Assembly (NCBI GenBank): GCA_012656075.1
Contig: JAAKBF010000020.1
Location: forward strand, 558,001-622,000
Origin: Phytophthora hibernalis
Lineage: Eukaryota; Oomycota; Peronosporomycetes; Peronosporales; Peronosporaceae
Direction: 5' to 3'
DNA length: 64,000 nt
In this document: positions 36,150-48,463 of the stretch, piece after piece
How the letters are laid out: every line of letters starts with the position of its first letter
How positions within the stretch are numbered: position 1 is the stretch's first letter
Program-made: the position numbers and the translations under genes
The notes under the pieces: generated by a model
Database searches by the model: none
Seen by the model: the letters and a program-made list of their open reading frames with translations, nothing else
What the model was told of the DNA's origin: nothing

Positions 36150-39100
36150 CTCAGTCGATGCCAGTACTGATATCAAAGAGTCTGCTACCGTCCCTCTGTG
36201 CTCCTCCAGGGCCCGGTTCTTCTGTGTAGTTACACCGGGTCCGCTACAGCCTCCGGTGAGGCCGAATTGTGGTAGGCTAGTGCCCACTGCTGAATGTCCT
36301 GTTAAAGGAACCCGTAACCCCTGACCAGCGGGAGCCCGCTGCTGGCAGCCCGCTGGCAATCCACTCCATTCCGTTGCCCGTTAATGAATGTGCCGTCCTG
36401 TTGTGCTCACGCAACTGCTGCAGCCAGCTAACGACGGCCACCACATCTGCAGCTCGTCTGGAACGCCAGTACGCTCTGTGGTGCTTTCCCTTTGGTGGAG
36501 TTCTCGTGTCGTGTTGGCGGACCAGATCCGCGTTGTCCGCCATGACATGAACAGGTGCCCATTTGTGCCTCTAGCAGCGCCGTAGTCCCGTCGGCAAGCC
36601 TAACTGTATCGCCTGCACCACCGCCAGGTTTGCCCCTGTGAGGCTGTCGCTCCAAGCATATTGGATCTGGTGTGTTCCCGTCGCCAGGTGTACCCTTGCT
36701 ACGATCACTCTGCTATGACCCTCTGGGCGACCCTCCGGTCCCGCCGGCTACCGCCACCAGATAGCAATGGCCGTGGCGTGCTGGCTGTCCCTCGTGCTCA
36801 TCCCAGTCCGACCCCAGCATTCTGCAGATGCTATCGCTGAGGTTGATCATGGTGGTGGTGGGAAGTGATAGATCAAAATATGTCCCGGTGGCCATTGCGG
36901 AGCCGTGTTTTCAGGTTCGCCGTGTGATACGTCGTCAATACTTCATTGTGTGAAGCGAAGTGTGACACTCTCCACCTCCACACTGCCAGTACGTACAGGG
37001 CTGCTCCCAGGCTCCGGCACTGTGCGATCATCTTGTCCACCTTGTCTCCTATCGTTTCCGACCAGTTCATCCTGCACATCGGCAAGTATCCGCCCTGTCG
37101 TCGCCGTGAGGCACTGTGGAAGTCCGGGTAGGGTCGACCCAAAAATCGCCGCCTCGTAGTTCTACAGTCGTAATCCGACCGCCCTCCAGCGAGTGATCAG
37201 TACTTCCCGCAGCACTTTGGCCGCAGGACACTTCCAAAAGATGTGGAAGAGGTCCACCCGTCCTGCCTTCAGGCATTCGACGTGCGGACAATCTAGCCCA
37301 GCAGATACTGGGTTGTAGGCCGAGACCGCATGGAGCTTGACCCTTAGAATCAGTTGCTTTCCCCATGGATTCAGCCCCACTATCCGCCTTATCCGTTGCC
37401 AGGCGAGAGCATCCAGGCCGCTGCGGCCTCCTCGCTCAGGTTCTTCCCTTTACCCAGCCGGTCAGTCCTCAGTGTGGGCCCCTTGTCTACCTTCGTCTTC
37501 AACAAGATGGTCTTATACGCCTTCCGTGGCGTCTTCCACCGTCGTTAACCAGCTCAGAGGCAAACCATTCTCGCTAAGTGGGGATGGGGGTGGACTGTGG
37601 TGATCATCGGTGAGGCCCCACTTCTATTTGCATGGTTGCAGTCAGGTCCCTGTGGGACCGTATGACCAGGAGAACTGCCTGAGTCGACACCTCTATTGTC
37701 GGGCTGTGAGCCCGATTCTCCATCGTTAAGTGCCGGCGAATGTACCGGTGGTCATCCGCCTTGGTCTCGTATCTTATCGGAGTGCGAGATCCTCCAGTGT
37801 GCAGTAGTTGCGGGTAATTGAGGAGCAATAACCGCATGAGATATTTTATCTGTCGTTGGGCTGCTGTGGTCACTCGCTGCATTAACGCGGTGGCCACTAA
37901 GTTGCCATCCACCATTGTACCAAGTCTTTCAGCATAAGCCCTCTGCCGCCAAGTGTCCGCAATCTGGTGTTGGGGTTGACAACCGAACCCGTCTCCGAGA
38001 AAAATCGCATCTCCGAGAGCACGAGGATACGGCATCCATTCCACGCAGAAGATGCCGTAGAGCGCAGCCTCCATGTCCACGTATCGTTGTGCAAACGGTC
38101 CTCGCAGCTCCGTGTCCACCTCTAGTCGCCTGCCACACCAGTAGAGGCCCACCGGTCCCCGGAAGTATGTAAGACAATGTAAGGCCACTGCCATATCCGC
38201 TTGGTGTGGGTGCATGCCCCCCGTAGTTTGTGCACATATATACTCCTGTTGTCCATAATGAGTCCCGAATACGCTTGTCTGGCTTCGATGGCGCCGTGTA
38301 GCGCGGCGAGACGTAGAGGATGGCTGTATCCTCCTCCGACGTGGACGCTTCTAGTACATCCCCAACGATGAATGCTGGGTAGTCCGCTTCCAGTGTCCAC
38401 GTGTTAATCGTCACCGCCGCTAGAGCCAGCAGTTCCGTTGCCAAATCCGGGATAGCGATGCCGCCTTGCTTCCGAGGCAGCACCGCGATATGGTCGTTGA
38501 GCCACGCTCTACCCGTCACTTGACCGTCAGTGAATGTGGCGTGTCATACAAAGTTTTTGATCATGCGTTTAAACGCGTGTACCGTCGCTCGTGATGGCCA
38601 CATGTGGCGACCCACAAACAGTAGTTTGGGGATCACCACTGCCATGACCATCATGCTCCTCTCGTCCACTGTTATCGTCTTGCGTGTTGCAAGCGCCAGA
38701 CGGGTAACGAGTTGCGTCCTCGTGAGACGCCAAGTGCAGTCTTCGTCAGGTAGACTGCCGACTGGACTGCCTAGATACCTAGACAGTTTGGTCACCGCTT
38801 GCACCTTAAGCGGCGCCGGTAAGTCAGTGGAGTTGGCCACCGCCGACGGGTTCAATGTGATCATCAGAGTTTTCGCTTCGTTCAGGTGAAGCCCGGATGC
38901 CAGTGCGAAGATTCGCGTGATGCCCAGGATAATCGCCACCTCCACAACCGACCGTACATAGCTAGCAGTGTCATCTGCATAACCCCCGACTTTGAGCCTT
39001 ACATTCCCTGCCTTGCTCCTCAGCACTATCCCTTGGACATGTGGTTCCGGATCGATACGGCGGTATAGTGCTCCAGAACCAAAAGGAAACGTAGCGGAGC

Positions 39101-41157
39101 CAAAGGACAGCCTTGGCGGATGTCGCATGTGATCTGAACCCAGCGAGATCGGAAACCGTTGGCAAGGAAACGAACTCTGGTCCCGTCGTGGAGGTTGCGC
39201 ATCGCGGTAACATAGTCCGTGGGAACCCAGCCAACTCAGCACCTCGTACAAGAATTCGCGGTCCACGGACTCGTAGGCCTTCATGTAGTCGAGCAGTAAG
39301 GCCAGAGCTACCGCCATAGCTGGATCTGTATTCGCAGCCGCTTGGGCAGCTGTGAATAAGTCTATAGTAGCGTGGATAGTACGAAACCATTCTGGTTCGG
39401 GTGTACCATTCCGCCGAGGTTTCTGCTCGTCATCGTCGCCACCATGCGTGTTAAAATCTTATAGTCAGTATCCAGCAGGGCCAGTGGCCAGAAATTCAAC
39501 GGATCCTTCCCCTTCTTGAGGCAAAAGATGTATTCCTCTAAGAAGGAGGAATGGAACACTTTTGGGGTACCAGCAGTTCATGAGCTGGATCACGAGCGAT
39601 AATAGCAAGTCCCCGAAGTCCTGATACTAGTCGTTCCCGAACTTGTCGGGACCGCAAGCCTTGCCTCGCTTGAACGCGCCGAACGCTGCCGCCATATCTG
39701 CTTCTGTAGACGGAGCCGACAGATCAGCCAGCACAGACGTGTATTGCCCACTTGCCCCCAGCCAGTCTAACACCGGTCTGCGTGCCTCCGCGGTGGACCC
39801 TTCTGCTGGAAAATTGGGATCAGGCGTCTGCCAAGGTGTCGGCCTTGTCATGGACGCCGCGCGTAGCATGGCCTATAACGGCGTCGGGGCGATGTATCTC
39901 GTTGTCGGCATATTTCGTGCTCACCCTCGAAAACATCGCTTTGGTGACTTCCCGGTTCTGTGGTCCCCAGCACTGAACAGGCGTTGTTACTGAGTCGCCT
40001 TGTGCAATCTGTGATAGCATTGCGTACCCGCTGGAGCGGTATGCCCCCTGTACCAGTGGAGAGCGTGAGAGCATCCAGATTGCCGGTGATGGTATCGACC
40101 GTCGGTGCCCTTCCCTTTGAAACCTCCCGCAATCTTGTTTCTTGTTTCTTGAGCCTCTTGATCCGTTGTGGGTACGTAGCGCGAGCCGTCTTCATCCTCT
40201 GCTTTATGATGACAAGCGTCTCCTTACGTAAGCTCACCTTGAACTCGTCCCATCTCCGTGCCCATCTTCCAGCCCTTCTAGCAGCTTTTCCTGAAATTTT
40301 TGTATGCGCTGCCTCATCCTGGCTTTCACCACGTCCGCCGCGATCGAAGGCGGTGGGTAAACCTTCGTGGGCTTGCGGATCCGAACTGGGTCCGTGGGGC
40401 TGAGCAAATGCAACCTTACTGCGCAGTCATCCGATCTCGAACCCGATTGCTGCACTTCTACCGACGCAATCCATTCCACCATGGGCGCTGATACGTACCA
40501 TCGATCCAGCCTGGCAGTCGCATCCGGCCCTTCTCGAATCGTGTAATGGTATGTGTGAGTAGGGGCGTAGTACTCCCCATATTCATGTGTTCTGCGTCGT
40601 CTAGAGGAGCCAATGCGTCCACCAGCCCCCATTTCGCGAGGACGTTCGCCAATGCCGGCGATTCGTGGTTGGATAGTTTGCGAAACCAACCCCGATCCAG
40701 CCGTGCATCCATTGTGCAATTGAAATCCCCGCCCACCACAATTTTGTACGCTCGTGGTCCCCTAGGCTGCGATAGAAGGCTCCCACAGCCCGCGTTGATG
40801 CGGCGCGTAGATGCAGAGCAGCAGCAGTTGTACCCTGCATGCATGCCAGTGAGTGCCATGAAGTGGCTCGTCCACTCTTTCGTCAATGACGGTTTTGCTG
40901 CTGTGAAGTGGCCGTAAGGGTCCAGCAGCATCGCGACTCCGTCTTTGCGATTGCTAGACGGGCCCAAAATGACAGCTCCTCCCCGGGTTCCCCGTTCTAT
41001 AGTCCCACTGGCGAGCGTGCTCGGTTTGCATGTGCTCAATTTCTCCGGGTTCGACGTGCGTCTCTAGCAAAAATACGACATCCTGTCGTCCGTGGCCGTC
41101 CTTACACCGGAAATCCCGAAAACTCATTTCGGTAGGTTGCATTGCTGCCAAACCCAT
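36150..41157 (-). pseudogene. LINE ORF2: endonuclease, reverse transcriptase, C-terminal zinc finger
   Basis: The endonuclease starts near 41157 with VVFLLETHVEP (catalytic Glu), then GGDFNC (about 40720-40737) and ends near SDDCAVRLHL, where most families have SDH. The reverse transcriptase spans about 39560-38540: LLDYMKAYESVDREFLYEVL, GGYADDTAS (YADD at 38970-38981) and EAKTLMITLNP. Downstream, LPRKQGGIAIPDLATELLAL (about 38460) is the usual L1 connection region, and LFHIFWKCPAAKVLREVL (about 37220) is a zf-RVT-type motif. Near 36600-36700 a weak RNase H-like pattern (YAWSDSLTGANLAVVQAI ... MADNADLV) can be read. The frame is broken many times. Confidence 0.8.
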
Positions 41158-41169
41158 TCACATTGCGCT

Positions 41170-44100
41170 TCACACAGCTGAAGGTTCAGTCGTTGCTGTC
41201 GAACTGCGCCTGTTCCCGACGGGCCGCACGTTCCACCCTCTTTTCCTCCTTCTTTTAATTCTCCACCACTTTCTGTCTTGCATGTTTAAAGTCCCGCTGG
41301 ACTTGTTTAGCCCTGTGCTCGTTAGAGACCACTGGGAAGAAATCCCCCAATGTTCTCTGACGCGGTGTGGGGCGTCTCCCCTTCCTGGATGCGCCAGTCC
41401 GATGTCTCCTCCGGTCTGCAGATTCCGTCGTGGCCCGCGTTGCAGTGTGTCATCCGATCTGACCCTCCGCTGCCGTGGATCTCCGTCTGGTGCCATCCGT
41501 TCCTAGCAGTGGACTGTGAGTGGCTCCTGTACTTTCCTTGGTATCGCTGCAGCAGTCGTTGCTGCCTGGCGCTGTGACATCCATCAGTGCCGCCCCCGAC
41601 GCTCCTCTGGTTCGGTGTCGGGTCGGCATGGTTCTCGACGGTTCGCTCCACTAGCTGCCTCTGTAGCCGAAACATGCTGGGGTTGCGACCCATCTTCGCG
41701 TTCACCTTCTGTCACGGCTGGTGAACCTGGCCGTCCTGGCGGCGCTTGCGCCTGTGTCCCCCAGTTTGATCTGGATGGAGGGACTTGTCTTGGGCTGGGC
41801 AGCCCTTAGTAGCGAAGTGACGCTGCCAGTCCTGCTTCCATTGCCGTCAGCCGATCTTCCCACGTAAACCCAGAAGGAGCTCGATCGCGTCCCCCCAGTC
41901 CGCCCGGGTTGCGACTAGCTCGCAAAGTCGTTGCACAGCAGGATGCGCACAGTATAGCGCCCCGAGTCGTCGGCGTGGTGTCCAGCCCCATGTCACTGCT
42001 TCCCACGCCCAGACGTCGTGTGGTAGTAAATGCAGTACGTGCCACCTATCATCTTCTACGTTTGGTGGGCAAGTGCACGTTGGTGCTGCAGCATGCATTC
42101 CTGTCAGCCGACTCCACCTTGCCGGATCTTTCGAGATAACTAGGTCGTTCTGGGATCCTGCGGCTGTAGTGCACGCTGCAAGCCATTATCTACTATATTC
42201 TTGTGCCCTCGAAGGCAGACTCGGCTCCACTGTTAGTCGGCGCAAGATGTTCACTAGTCTCCATGGCACCCCAGTGGAGGAGCAACTCAGTCGGCATCAT
42301 TTTGGCGCTAGTTCCGGATATGGTAAGTAGCTGAACAAGTTGTGGAGCGCAGCCCGGTTGGTGACCAACCACTGCATCAGATTTAGGAAGTCAGGTTGTG
42401 TCCCGTGGTGCTGCAGCGGTCTGTGCGCTTTCGGCGCGTTCCGCGTTCACGCTCTGATTGTCTCGTCATTGGCCGCTTTCAGCTGCTGAAACTTGGACAT
42501 GTCTGCCATTAACTCCGGCTCGAGATTAATCGAGTCCAGGATGCGGCGTAGGATCGATAAAGCTACTCTCCCGTGCGAGGTAATGAGAGCTCGCATTCCC
42601 GTCTTCGCTGCGTGCTCCGCCCCTTCAGCCAAGAGTCCAGGGGCGCCCCTCCTGTTCCCGCTAAATGCTGTAGCCTGGAAGCCTCCGATCGCAGTCCACG
42701 TTCCACTACCTTCATATCGTAGTAAGAGCTGTCCAATCTGGCCAAAGCCAGTCGATCATGAATGATGTTCAGCCGCTCCCTGCGATCCTGCGCTCCTATG
42801 ATGATCGTGTTCGTGTGATCCTCTTCCTGCATAGAGCCCACCTGAGCCAAGAGGCCTTGGCTGTAATCTATATGGGCGAGAACTTCTGTATACCACGGGT
42901 GCGTGGCGCATTCGGGCGTGGTAAACGCCAGGTTGTTTCGGCCGGCCACCTCGTAGTAAGATCCCCGTGGTGGACCCCGTAGAAGTGGCATTCATGTCGT
43001 TTAAGCACCAAAAAGACCGGTAATAGTGCATATTGAGCTAGCATCGTTTTCGCCGTTGCATCGTTCATGGCTCCACCGCAGCCTGTCTCGTGGATGTCAC
43101 CGTTTGGTAAGGTGTAGTCTTGGTAGAAGTACCGCTGTACGTGCGCATCATTGTGAGCGTCGACGTCCAGAACGAAAAGTGGCTCCCGCAAGTATTGAGA
43201 CATGGCTCTCAGTACTTCCGGTCCTGCCCAAAAGGCGGAAGGGATGTGCGTGTTCACCGTACGAGCTCGCTCTTGAACGTAGTGGGTATACAGTGCAGCC
43301 GTGGCCACCGCTACATCGGTCGGTGCCGGTTGAGTTGGGTATAGTCTCTGTAGTTCCTTGATCGGGTCGACTACATGACATTCCGCGTCGTGTGCCAAGT
43401 TGGCCATCATCAACTTATAGACGTTCCGTTTAACGGCATTAGTGCCTGGACCACTGTGGACGTGAACGTCAGCTTGTTTTCCACTGTTGAAGTGATGGAG
43501 GCATATAATGCCGCGTAGGCGCATTGGCCATTGTCAGGGACCGTCGTCAGCGATCCGTTGAAGGAAGCAGGAATACTTGCCATTGTTGTGGCATGCCTGG
43601 GGCTGGTTTGGTCTTCTCCACCATGAGGCCATCCTGGCTCAGGGATGGCGTTATCGCAGATCTTCTTTCCTCTGCCTGCGGCGTTGCGTGATCCAACGCG
43701 GCAGCAGTACTTTGTGCGAGTGCCGAACCTGCATCGGCCGCCCTTTCGGGACTCGCATTCAGCGCCGAATCGAGCGAAAATTGGAACTCAGACCCCGGCG
43801 TGGGGGCCGAAGATTGTGTCGATGTCGGAGCCGAGGACCTTACGTAGCCTGATAGCGATGTCGTCTCTGGCCGTCCATCGATGCGTCCTTGTCCGCATGT
43901 ACTGCACCTCCTTCCACGGATGCGCTGCGATTCCTCAGTGCTTGGTCCACACCTCCGTCTGGCCCGTCCTGGTCCGTACGGATGATGAAATCATCGGCTC
44001 GCACGCATGGGGAGCCCTGTGGTGAAGGCGTGTAGGCATAAGGTGCCTCATCCTTGTCCTCATCACTCTCCTCGACGCTTTCCTCGTCATCCTCTTCCAC

Positions 44101-44790
44101 TAGTGCCTTAAACCTTCCCAGCGCGGGTTCCCGCTTGAACTGGACGAAACCTTGTTGCTTCCCGTTGCTCTTTCCTTTGCCCAATCATTTAACTTTGTTG
44201 CGTGATCCGGTTTGAGTGGTGCTTGCAGGCATGCCCTTCTTCGACGAGCCTGCTGATGGCGTATCTCCATGTCGTTCAGTAGTTCCCTTCGATTGCCGCG
44301 CAATATCAGTGGTACTTCTGGGTCCGTAGCTCGCGCATTGCGGCTACCCGTCGTATGTGCGTCCATTGCTGGCGGTCGAACCTGGTTGCCACGCCGTGTG
44401 ACTACTTGGTAGCCATCATCGGTCTGAGGGCGCTGGTCCGAACACGAGTCACCGATGTCTGTCTGCGTTTCCGTCGACACTCCTGTTTGGGAATGGGCAG
44501 AGGAGTTTCTTGGCGCTCCATCTCTTCCGCCGCCTGCACCAGGAACCTTCTCTCAGCTGTGGCTGTCGCACCCGCGGTGATTGACGCCGCAAGCTCATGC
44601 TACAGCGTTGTCAGGAACTGCGCCAAGCTATCTCCGTCCGAATGACGGTGCTGCAGGGCAGGACCTACTTCGTACGAAGGAAGAGGTCCTCGATACGTAC
44701 GCTTGTACTTCGCCTGTATGCGCGCTAGTGGGGAGGTTTCGCTTTGCAGTATCCAGCTGTGTGAAATGGCGCGTAACACCTGTAGCATGG
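41170..44790 (-). pseudogene. LINE ORF1 region: CCHC knuckle and OTU-like cysteine protease
   Basis: The N-terminal part has a CX2CX4HX4C knuckle, CYRCYAPFHTAGYC (44746-44787). Next is an acidic stretch (VEEDDEESVEESDEDKDE, near 44060). An OTU-like fold follows: GQCAYAALYAS with the candidate cysteine at 43521-43523, FWAGPEVLRAMSQYL in the middle, and LPVFLVLKRHECHFYGVHH with the candidate histidine near 42985. This order and the W-x-G-x-E-hydrophobic block match OTU proteases. After that come helical segments without recognised motifs down to about 41170. The frame changes several times, so it is annotated as a pseudogene, although the breaks may be sequence errors. Confidence 0.65.
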
Positions 44791-45104
44791 CAGTCGTTGG
44801 TACAGGACATGGTGATGGATGGTCACCAACCTTCCTTGCGGCAGGGTTCCTCGCAGCAAATCCTCTGCCGGGTTTCGGGGGTTGGGGAGTGGACTGCCAA
44901 CCATGTATGTGTAGGAGCTCAGTCTTGAATCGGCAAGGTCAAGCGCAAGAGTGCCAAGAAGGAGAAGGTGAAGGAGAGAAGACAAGAGCCAAAGGAAAAC
45001 AAGTAACGTGTATTTCCTAGTACAGTACTTGTGGCTACGTCTTGCTGGTGTGCGAATTACGCGGTGCTGTCGCGCGGAACCAGACCTGTCTCATAATAGG
45101 GTTA

Positions 45105-46000
45105 TGAACGCAAGGTTCCTGAAGGACTAGACGACGACATTGAGTACTGCACTGCTTGGAGGACAAGTACTGCAGGCACTGATTGGAGACTCCGAACACT
45201 TGACGGTCGGGCCGTTCACTGACGTACAAGTGGGGAAGACGTTGTGGCTGGAGATCATGACAGACAAGGTAGAGATCAATAAGCACGGCCGACCTGTGGA
45301 TTGGCATGGGCAGTCGTGGGTCTACTACAAGGGCATGATGATGCTAGCGCTCGAAGAAAGGACGTACTGGACTACGCGACGGGGACCTAGACCGTTAGGA
45401 GCGCAAAGGGCCCGGATGAGTTCAAGAAGATTCAAGTGAAGATCAAGCAGACGACCATGGCATCGCTGTCGATGGAACTCGGGCAGCGAATGTTGTCGAA
45501 GAAAACGGGCACCGATATGTGGAAGTATCTCGAGGACACGCACGAAGGAAAGACTAATGCGGTCACGCGGATAAACCAGGAGATCATCCTGTTCAACCGG
45601 TTGCAGACGACGAAGTGCAACTCGGGTGAAGACGTGGTGCAGCATGTGGGCAAGATGTTCACGATCAAGGCGCACTTGGCGGCTCTGAATGCGGATGTGA
45701 GGGACCCGATCTTCATTCAGATGCTGGTGCAGTCGCTACCGCAGAATGTGCGCTTTGATGGACTTAAGGGTATGATGGAGACTGGATCGGAGAAGATGGG
45801 CTCTCCGGACAAGGTGAAAGACCAAATCCTGCTGCTGGAGAGCTATAACAAGTGTGACGAGAAGTTGCAAGGGCGAGTGTGACACCAAGTCACAACACCC
45901 AGGTCCAAGAGAAGCAAGATTGGTGAAATTGAAGGACGATGCTTCGGATGCCACCAAGCTGGACATCGAAAGAACGAGTGCCCCAACGAGTGCAAGGACG
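45105..46000 (+). pseudogene. Copia-type gag with CCHC zinc knuckle
   Basis: The protein-like stretch STALLGGQVLQALIGD begins just after the 5' LTR. The core matches UBN2/Copia gag proteins: WKYLEDTHEGKTNAVTRINQ, LFNRLQTTKCNSGEDVVQHV, LVQSLPQNVRFDGLKGM. A zinc knuckle CFGCHQAGHRKNEC follows at 45940-45985. Frames change near 45365 and near 45895, and an early in-frame stop follows the likely start at 45105. Nothing of pol remains before the 3' LTR. Confidence 0.75.
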
Positions 46001-46605
46001 CCAAAGACAAGAAGACAGCAGAAGATACGAAAGCTTCGAGCGCCATGCAGACCACTCTGTTGCTGGCGACTCAGCAGAAAGATTAAGGTGTTCCGGCGCT
46101 TGAGTCGGAAGGGGCGTGCTGCGATGTGAGTCCGTTGTGAATCCGTTGGTACAATGAGGGACGAGGTGAAGTGAGGAAGAAGCTGCGAGGAGTTGAAGTA
46201 GGTGTTGAAGTAAGGAATATTGGCTGGCAAGACTGCCAACCATGCATGTATAGGAGATCAGTCTTGAATCGGCAAGGTCAAGCGCAAGAGTGCCAAGAAG
46301 GAGAAGGAAATAAGACAAGATCCAAAGGAAAACAAGTTACGTGTATTGTCTAGCACAGTACTTGTGGCTACGCCGTGCTGGTGTGCGAAGTATGCGGTGC
46401 TGTCGCGCGGAACCAGACCTGTCTCGTAATACGAGTGAGTTGGCTTACTGCTCCAGGGGGACTGTTCGTTTGTCACTTCCATCGTGGAAGTTCCATGTGA
46501 ATTTGTGTTTATTTTAATTAAAAAGGAGTGTAATACAGTATTGTACTGAACATGTAGGACCCGCTGAAGTTTTAAAAATACTCTTGGTATTATTAATGAA
46601 AGTGC

Positions 46606-46904
46606 TTACGTAGACCAACTATCTCGTTAAAGCCAGGCAAATAATCCTAGTACCTGAAAAGCAACCAAAGTCGCCGGCTTCGGCCGGCGAGATCAAGCGC
46701 AGCGCTGCAAGACTAGGGTCAAATGAACGGACTTGGCCATAGAGGTTTAGCATCGACGTGCGAAGCGAAGTCTTCGCGCGGTGTGCTAAACCTCGACATT
46801 TGCCACTCCCCGGAGGAGGTTTAGGGGTCAGGGGTACAGTTGCTGTAAGAGGTGCTTACGTTGCAGGATAGTTGGTTTTATGTCCATATAGTTGGTCTAC
46901 GTAA
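46606..46904. mobile_element. hairpin-rich MITE with 17-bp inverted ends
   Basis: TTACGTAGACCAACTAT (46606-46622) is repeated inverted at 46888-46904, and weaker similarity extends outward about 20 bp on each side. Inside are TCGCCGGC-TTCG-GCCGGCGA (about 46678-46697), a perfect 8-bp stem with a TTCG loop, and a second foldback GAGGTTTAGCA ... TGCTAAACCTC (about 46743-46797) with an inner GCGAAG/CTTCGC. No coding sequence is present. Confidence 0.6.
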
Positions 46905-47354
46905 CGAGTGCCATTATTAATACCTGTAGCGCTTAGCCAAGGTAACATGTATCAAATGTCCATTTATCCGATGTGTATAGTGCGTGTTCGTCTTGCGGCA
47001 TAAAACATACGAGTCGGATACAGTAAAAGACTCATACAACAGATCCGGCGGGTACAGTAACCTTGGGATATGTCGATGCGGGAATCTGGCATGTGTTTCA
47101 ATAGTCATCGGCGCCAGACGTCGAACTCAGTTGGAAATCCGGTGGGACTGTAACTACATGTAGTTTATCCATTTAGTTCTTTGAAATATCTCCGACTGTA
47201 GGTATTATGTTTGTATTTTTCTAAAGCTACTATTAATAGTACGTGTGTCCGCACATCGAGTCGATACATAAGTTAAGCCACAGAACTATACTACGTAGTA
47301 CATGTACTGAACAGTGCACATGTATTAGCCCATATTAAAGAATATTGTATATTA

Positions 47355-47765
47355 TCCCCAATAAATGTTGTCCTTAAAATGAGGACCAATTGAACGCGAT
47401 TGATGGGAATTTAAGGACAAGTTTATCTCGCATTTTGTATGTGACACCAGGTACTAAAATGGGGACGTTGCAGATCATATTCCGCCAGAGCCCGATTTGC
47501 TTCGTTTTGACTGGTTTCTATTATTAGCTCCACAGATTTTGTCCTAAACTTAAGGACAAATTCCAATTGCGATATGCTATTAGTAACATTTCTCTTTGCG
47601 CTAGAACATGACAGCAAACCAACTTGAACTTATGGGCAAGGGGCCATCGTGCATAGCTAATGTAGTGCTTTATATGCATGTCTGTGACGACGCCAAATTG
47701 TAAAAATTGATGCCAAGCGAGCTTCTCGTCCTCTTTTTGTCCTTATTTTTTATCTTATTGGGGTT
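47355..47765. repeat. unit with CCCCAATAA inverted ends and internal TTAAGGACAA repeats
   Basis: CCCCAATAA (about 47357) and TTATTGGGG (about 47755) face each other. Inside, the word TTGTCCTTA/TTAAGGACAA occurs several times in both orientations (near 47370, 47412, 47540, 47740). There is no gene. The rest of 46905-48390 holds nothing I can support. Confidence 0.35.
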
Positions 47766-48397
47766 AAAGTCACAAGCCTGTCCGAACTGTTGCCTTCAAA
47801 GTGCACGTTGAAGTGCTCGACCAATAGAAACCAAGGCAATGCTCATTTTGGTCCGATTTGACGTGGCGAGCTACCGCCGGGCAATTGGGCCGTAAGACAA
47901 CTTGTCACGGTCTCCGATACTCCACCGAGGTCACCCGAATAGCATAACGTCACGCGGACAACCTTTTAAGTAGTCGTCGCTGCCACTCTCGTGATGGAAA
48001 AGATACCTGATCGGATCCGATCGAAAGCTTGATAATGACCTTCGTTTTGGGGACGAAACACGCTGTCCAGCGCACACGAAAGTCACGATCGCGACGACAC
48101 CGAGATGTCTTGCGGAACTTCTAATTACCAGTACAATTCAGCCTAGCGAATGTCTGGTTGGAATCCCCACATTTTTCGTGAACATGTATTCTTAGTCCCT
48201 CGCGGCAACTTTCGCTTGTTTTGTAAACGGGGATGTCTTGCTTGACCACGAGTGCCCGTTTTGCTCTATGAAATGGACTGTCGGCGCTAACCTCGGCAAA
48301 GTCCTTCCCGGGGAAGGTTGATGGTTTGGCCAGCCACCATCTTGATGTTCTGCCGCATCTGGTTGCACACAGTTTGTCGGCCTAGCACAAGCTTCTC

Positions 48398-48412
48398 TCA
48401 CTTCGCAATTAT
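48398..48412 (+). promoter_or_regulatory. initiator/FPR-type core promoter of hydrolase copy C
   Basis: TCACTTCGCAATTATC fits the oomycete initiator (YCAYTYY) followed by the flanking promoter region, 52-66 bp before the ATG. The same arrangement precedes copies D, E and F. Confidence 0.6.
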
Positions 48413-48463
48413 CTCTCGGCATCACACCCTCCAAGTCCACAACGACCGGGCTCATCGTCGCCG

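Larger units (their letters stand above)
36092..44891 (-). mobile_element. 8.8-kb L1-type LINE inserted in the Copia LTR
   Basis: GACTGCCAACCAT occurs on both sides (36079-36091 and 44892-44904), a 13-bp target duplication. The element's 3' end (left side) carries a (TTTGAA)3 tail as read on the plus strand. On the minus strand it encodes, in order, a CCHC knuckle, an acidic region, an OTU-like protease domain, an apurinic-type endonuclease, a reverse transcriptase and a C-terminal zinc-finger region. Many frame changes are present. The first reading frame lacks a start within the element, so the 5' end may be slightly truncated. Confidence 0.85.
35965..46431. mobile_element. gag-only Copia-type LTR element, 5' LTR split by a LINE
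   Basis: The 5' LTR is in two pieces, 35965-36091 and 44905-45098; the 3' LTR is 46117-46431. Both begin TG(T/C)TGCGATGTGAG and end near gcggaaccagacctgtctc. A purine tract GGAAGGGG lies just before the 3' LTR. Between the LTRs only gag and a zinc knuckle remain; no protease, integrase or reverse transcriptase is present. Flanking cgag occurs at both outer borders, a possible 4-bp target duplication. Element orientation is plus. Confidence 0.75.

Noticed and set aside
45093..45110. Initiator-tRNA primer binding site after the 5' LTR
   Set aside because: The sequence after the LTR (gggttatgaacgcaagg) does not match the usual TGGTATCAGAGC-type site, so no primer tRNA is assigned.
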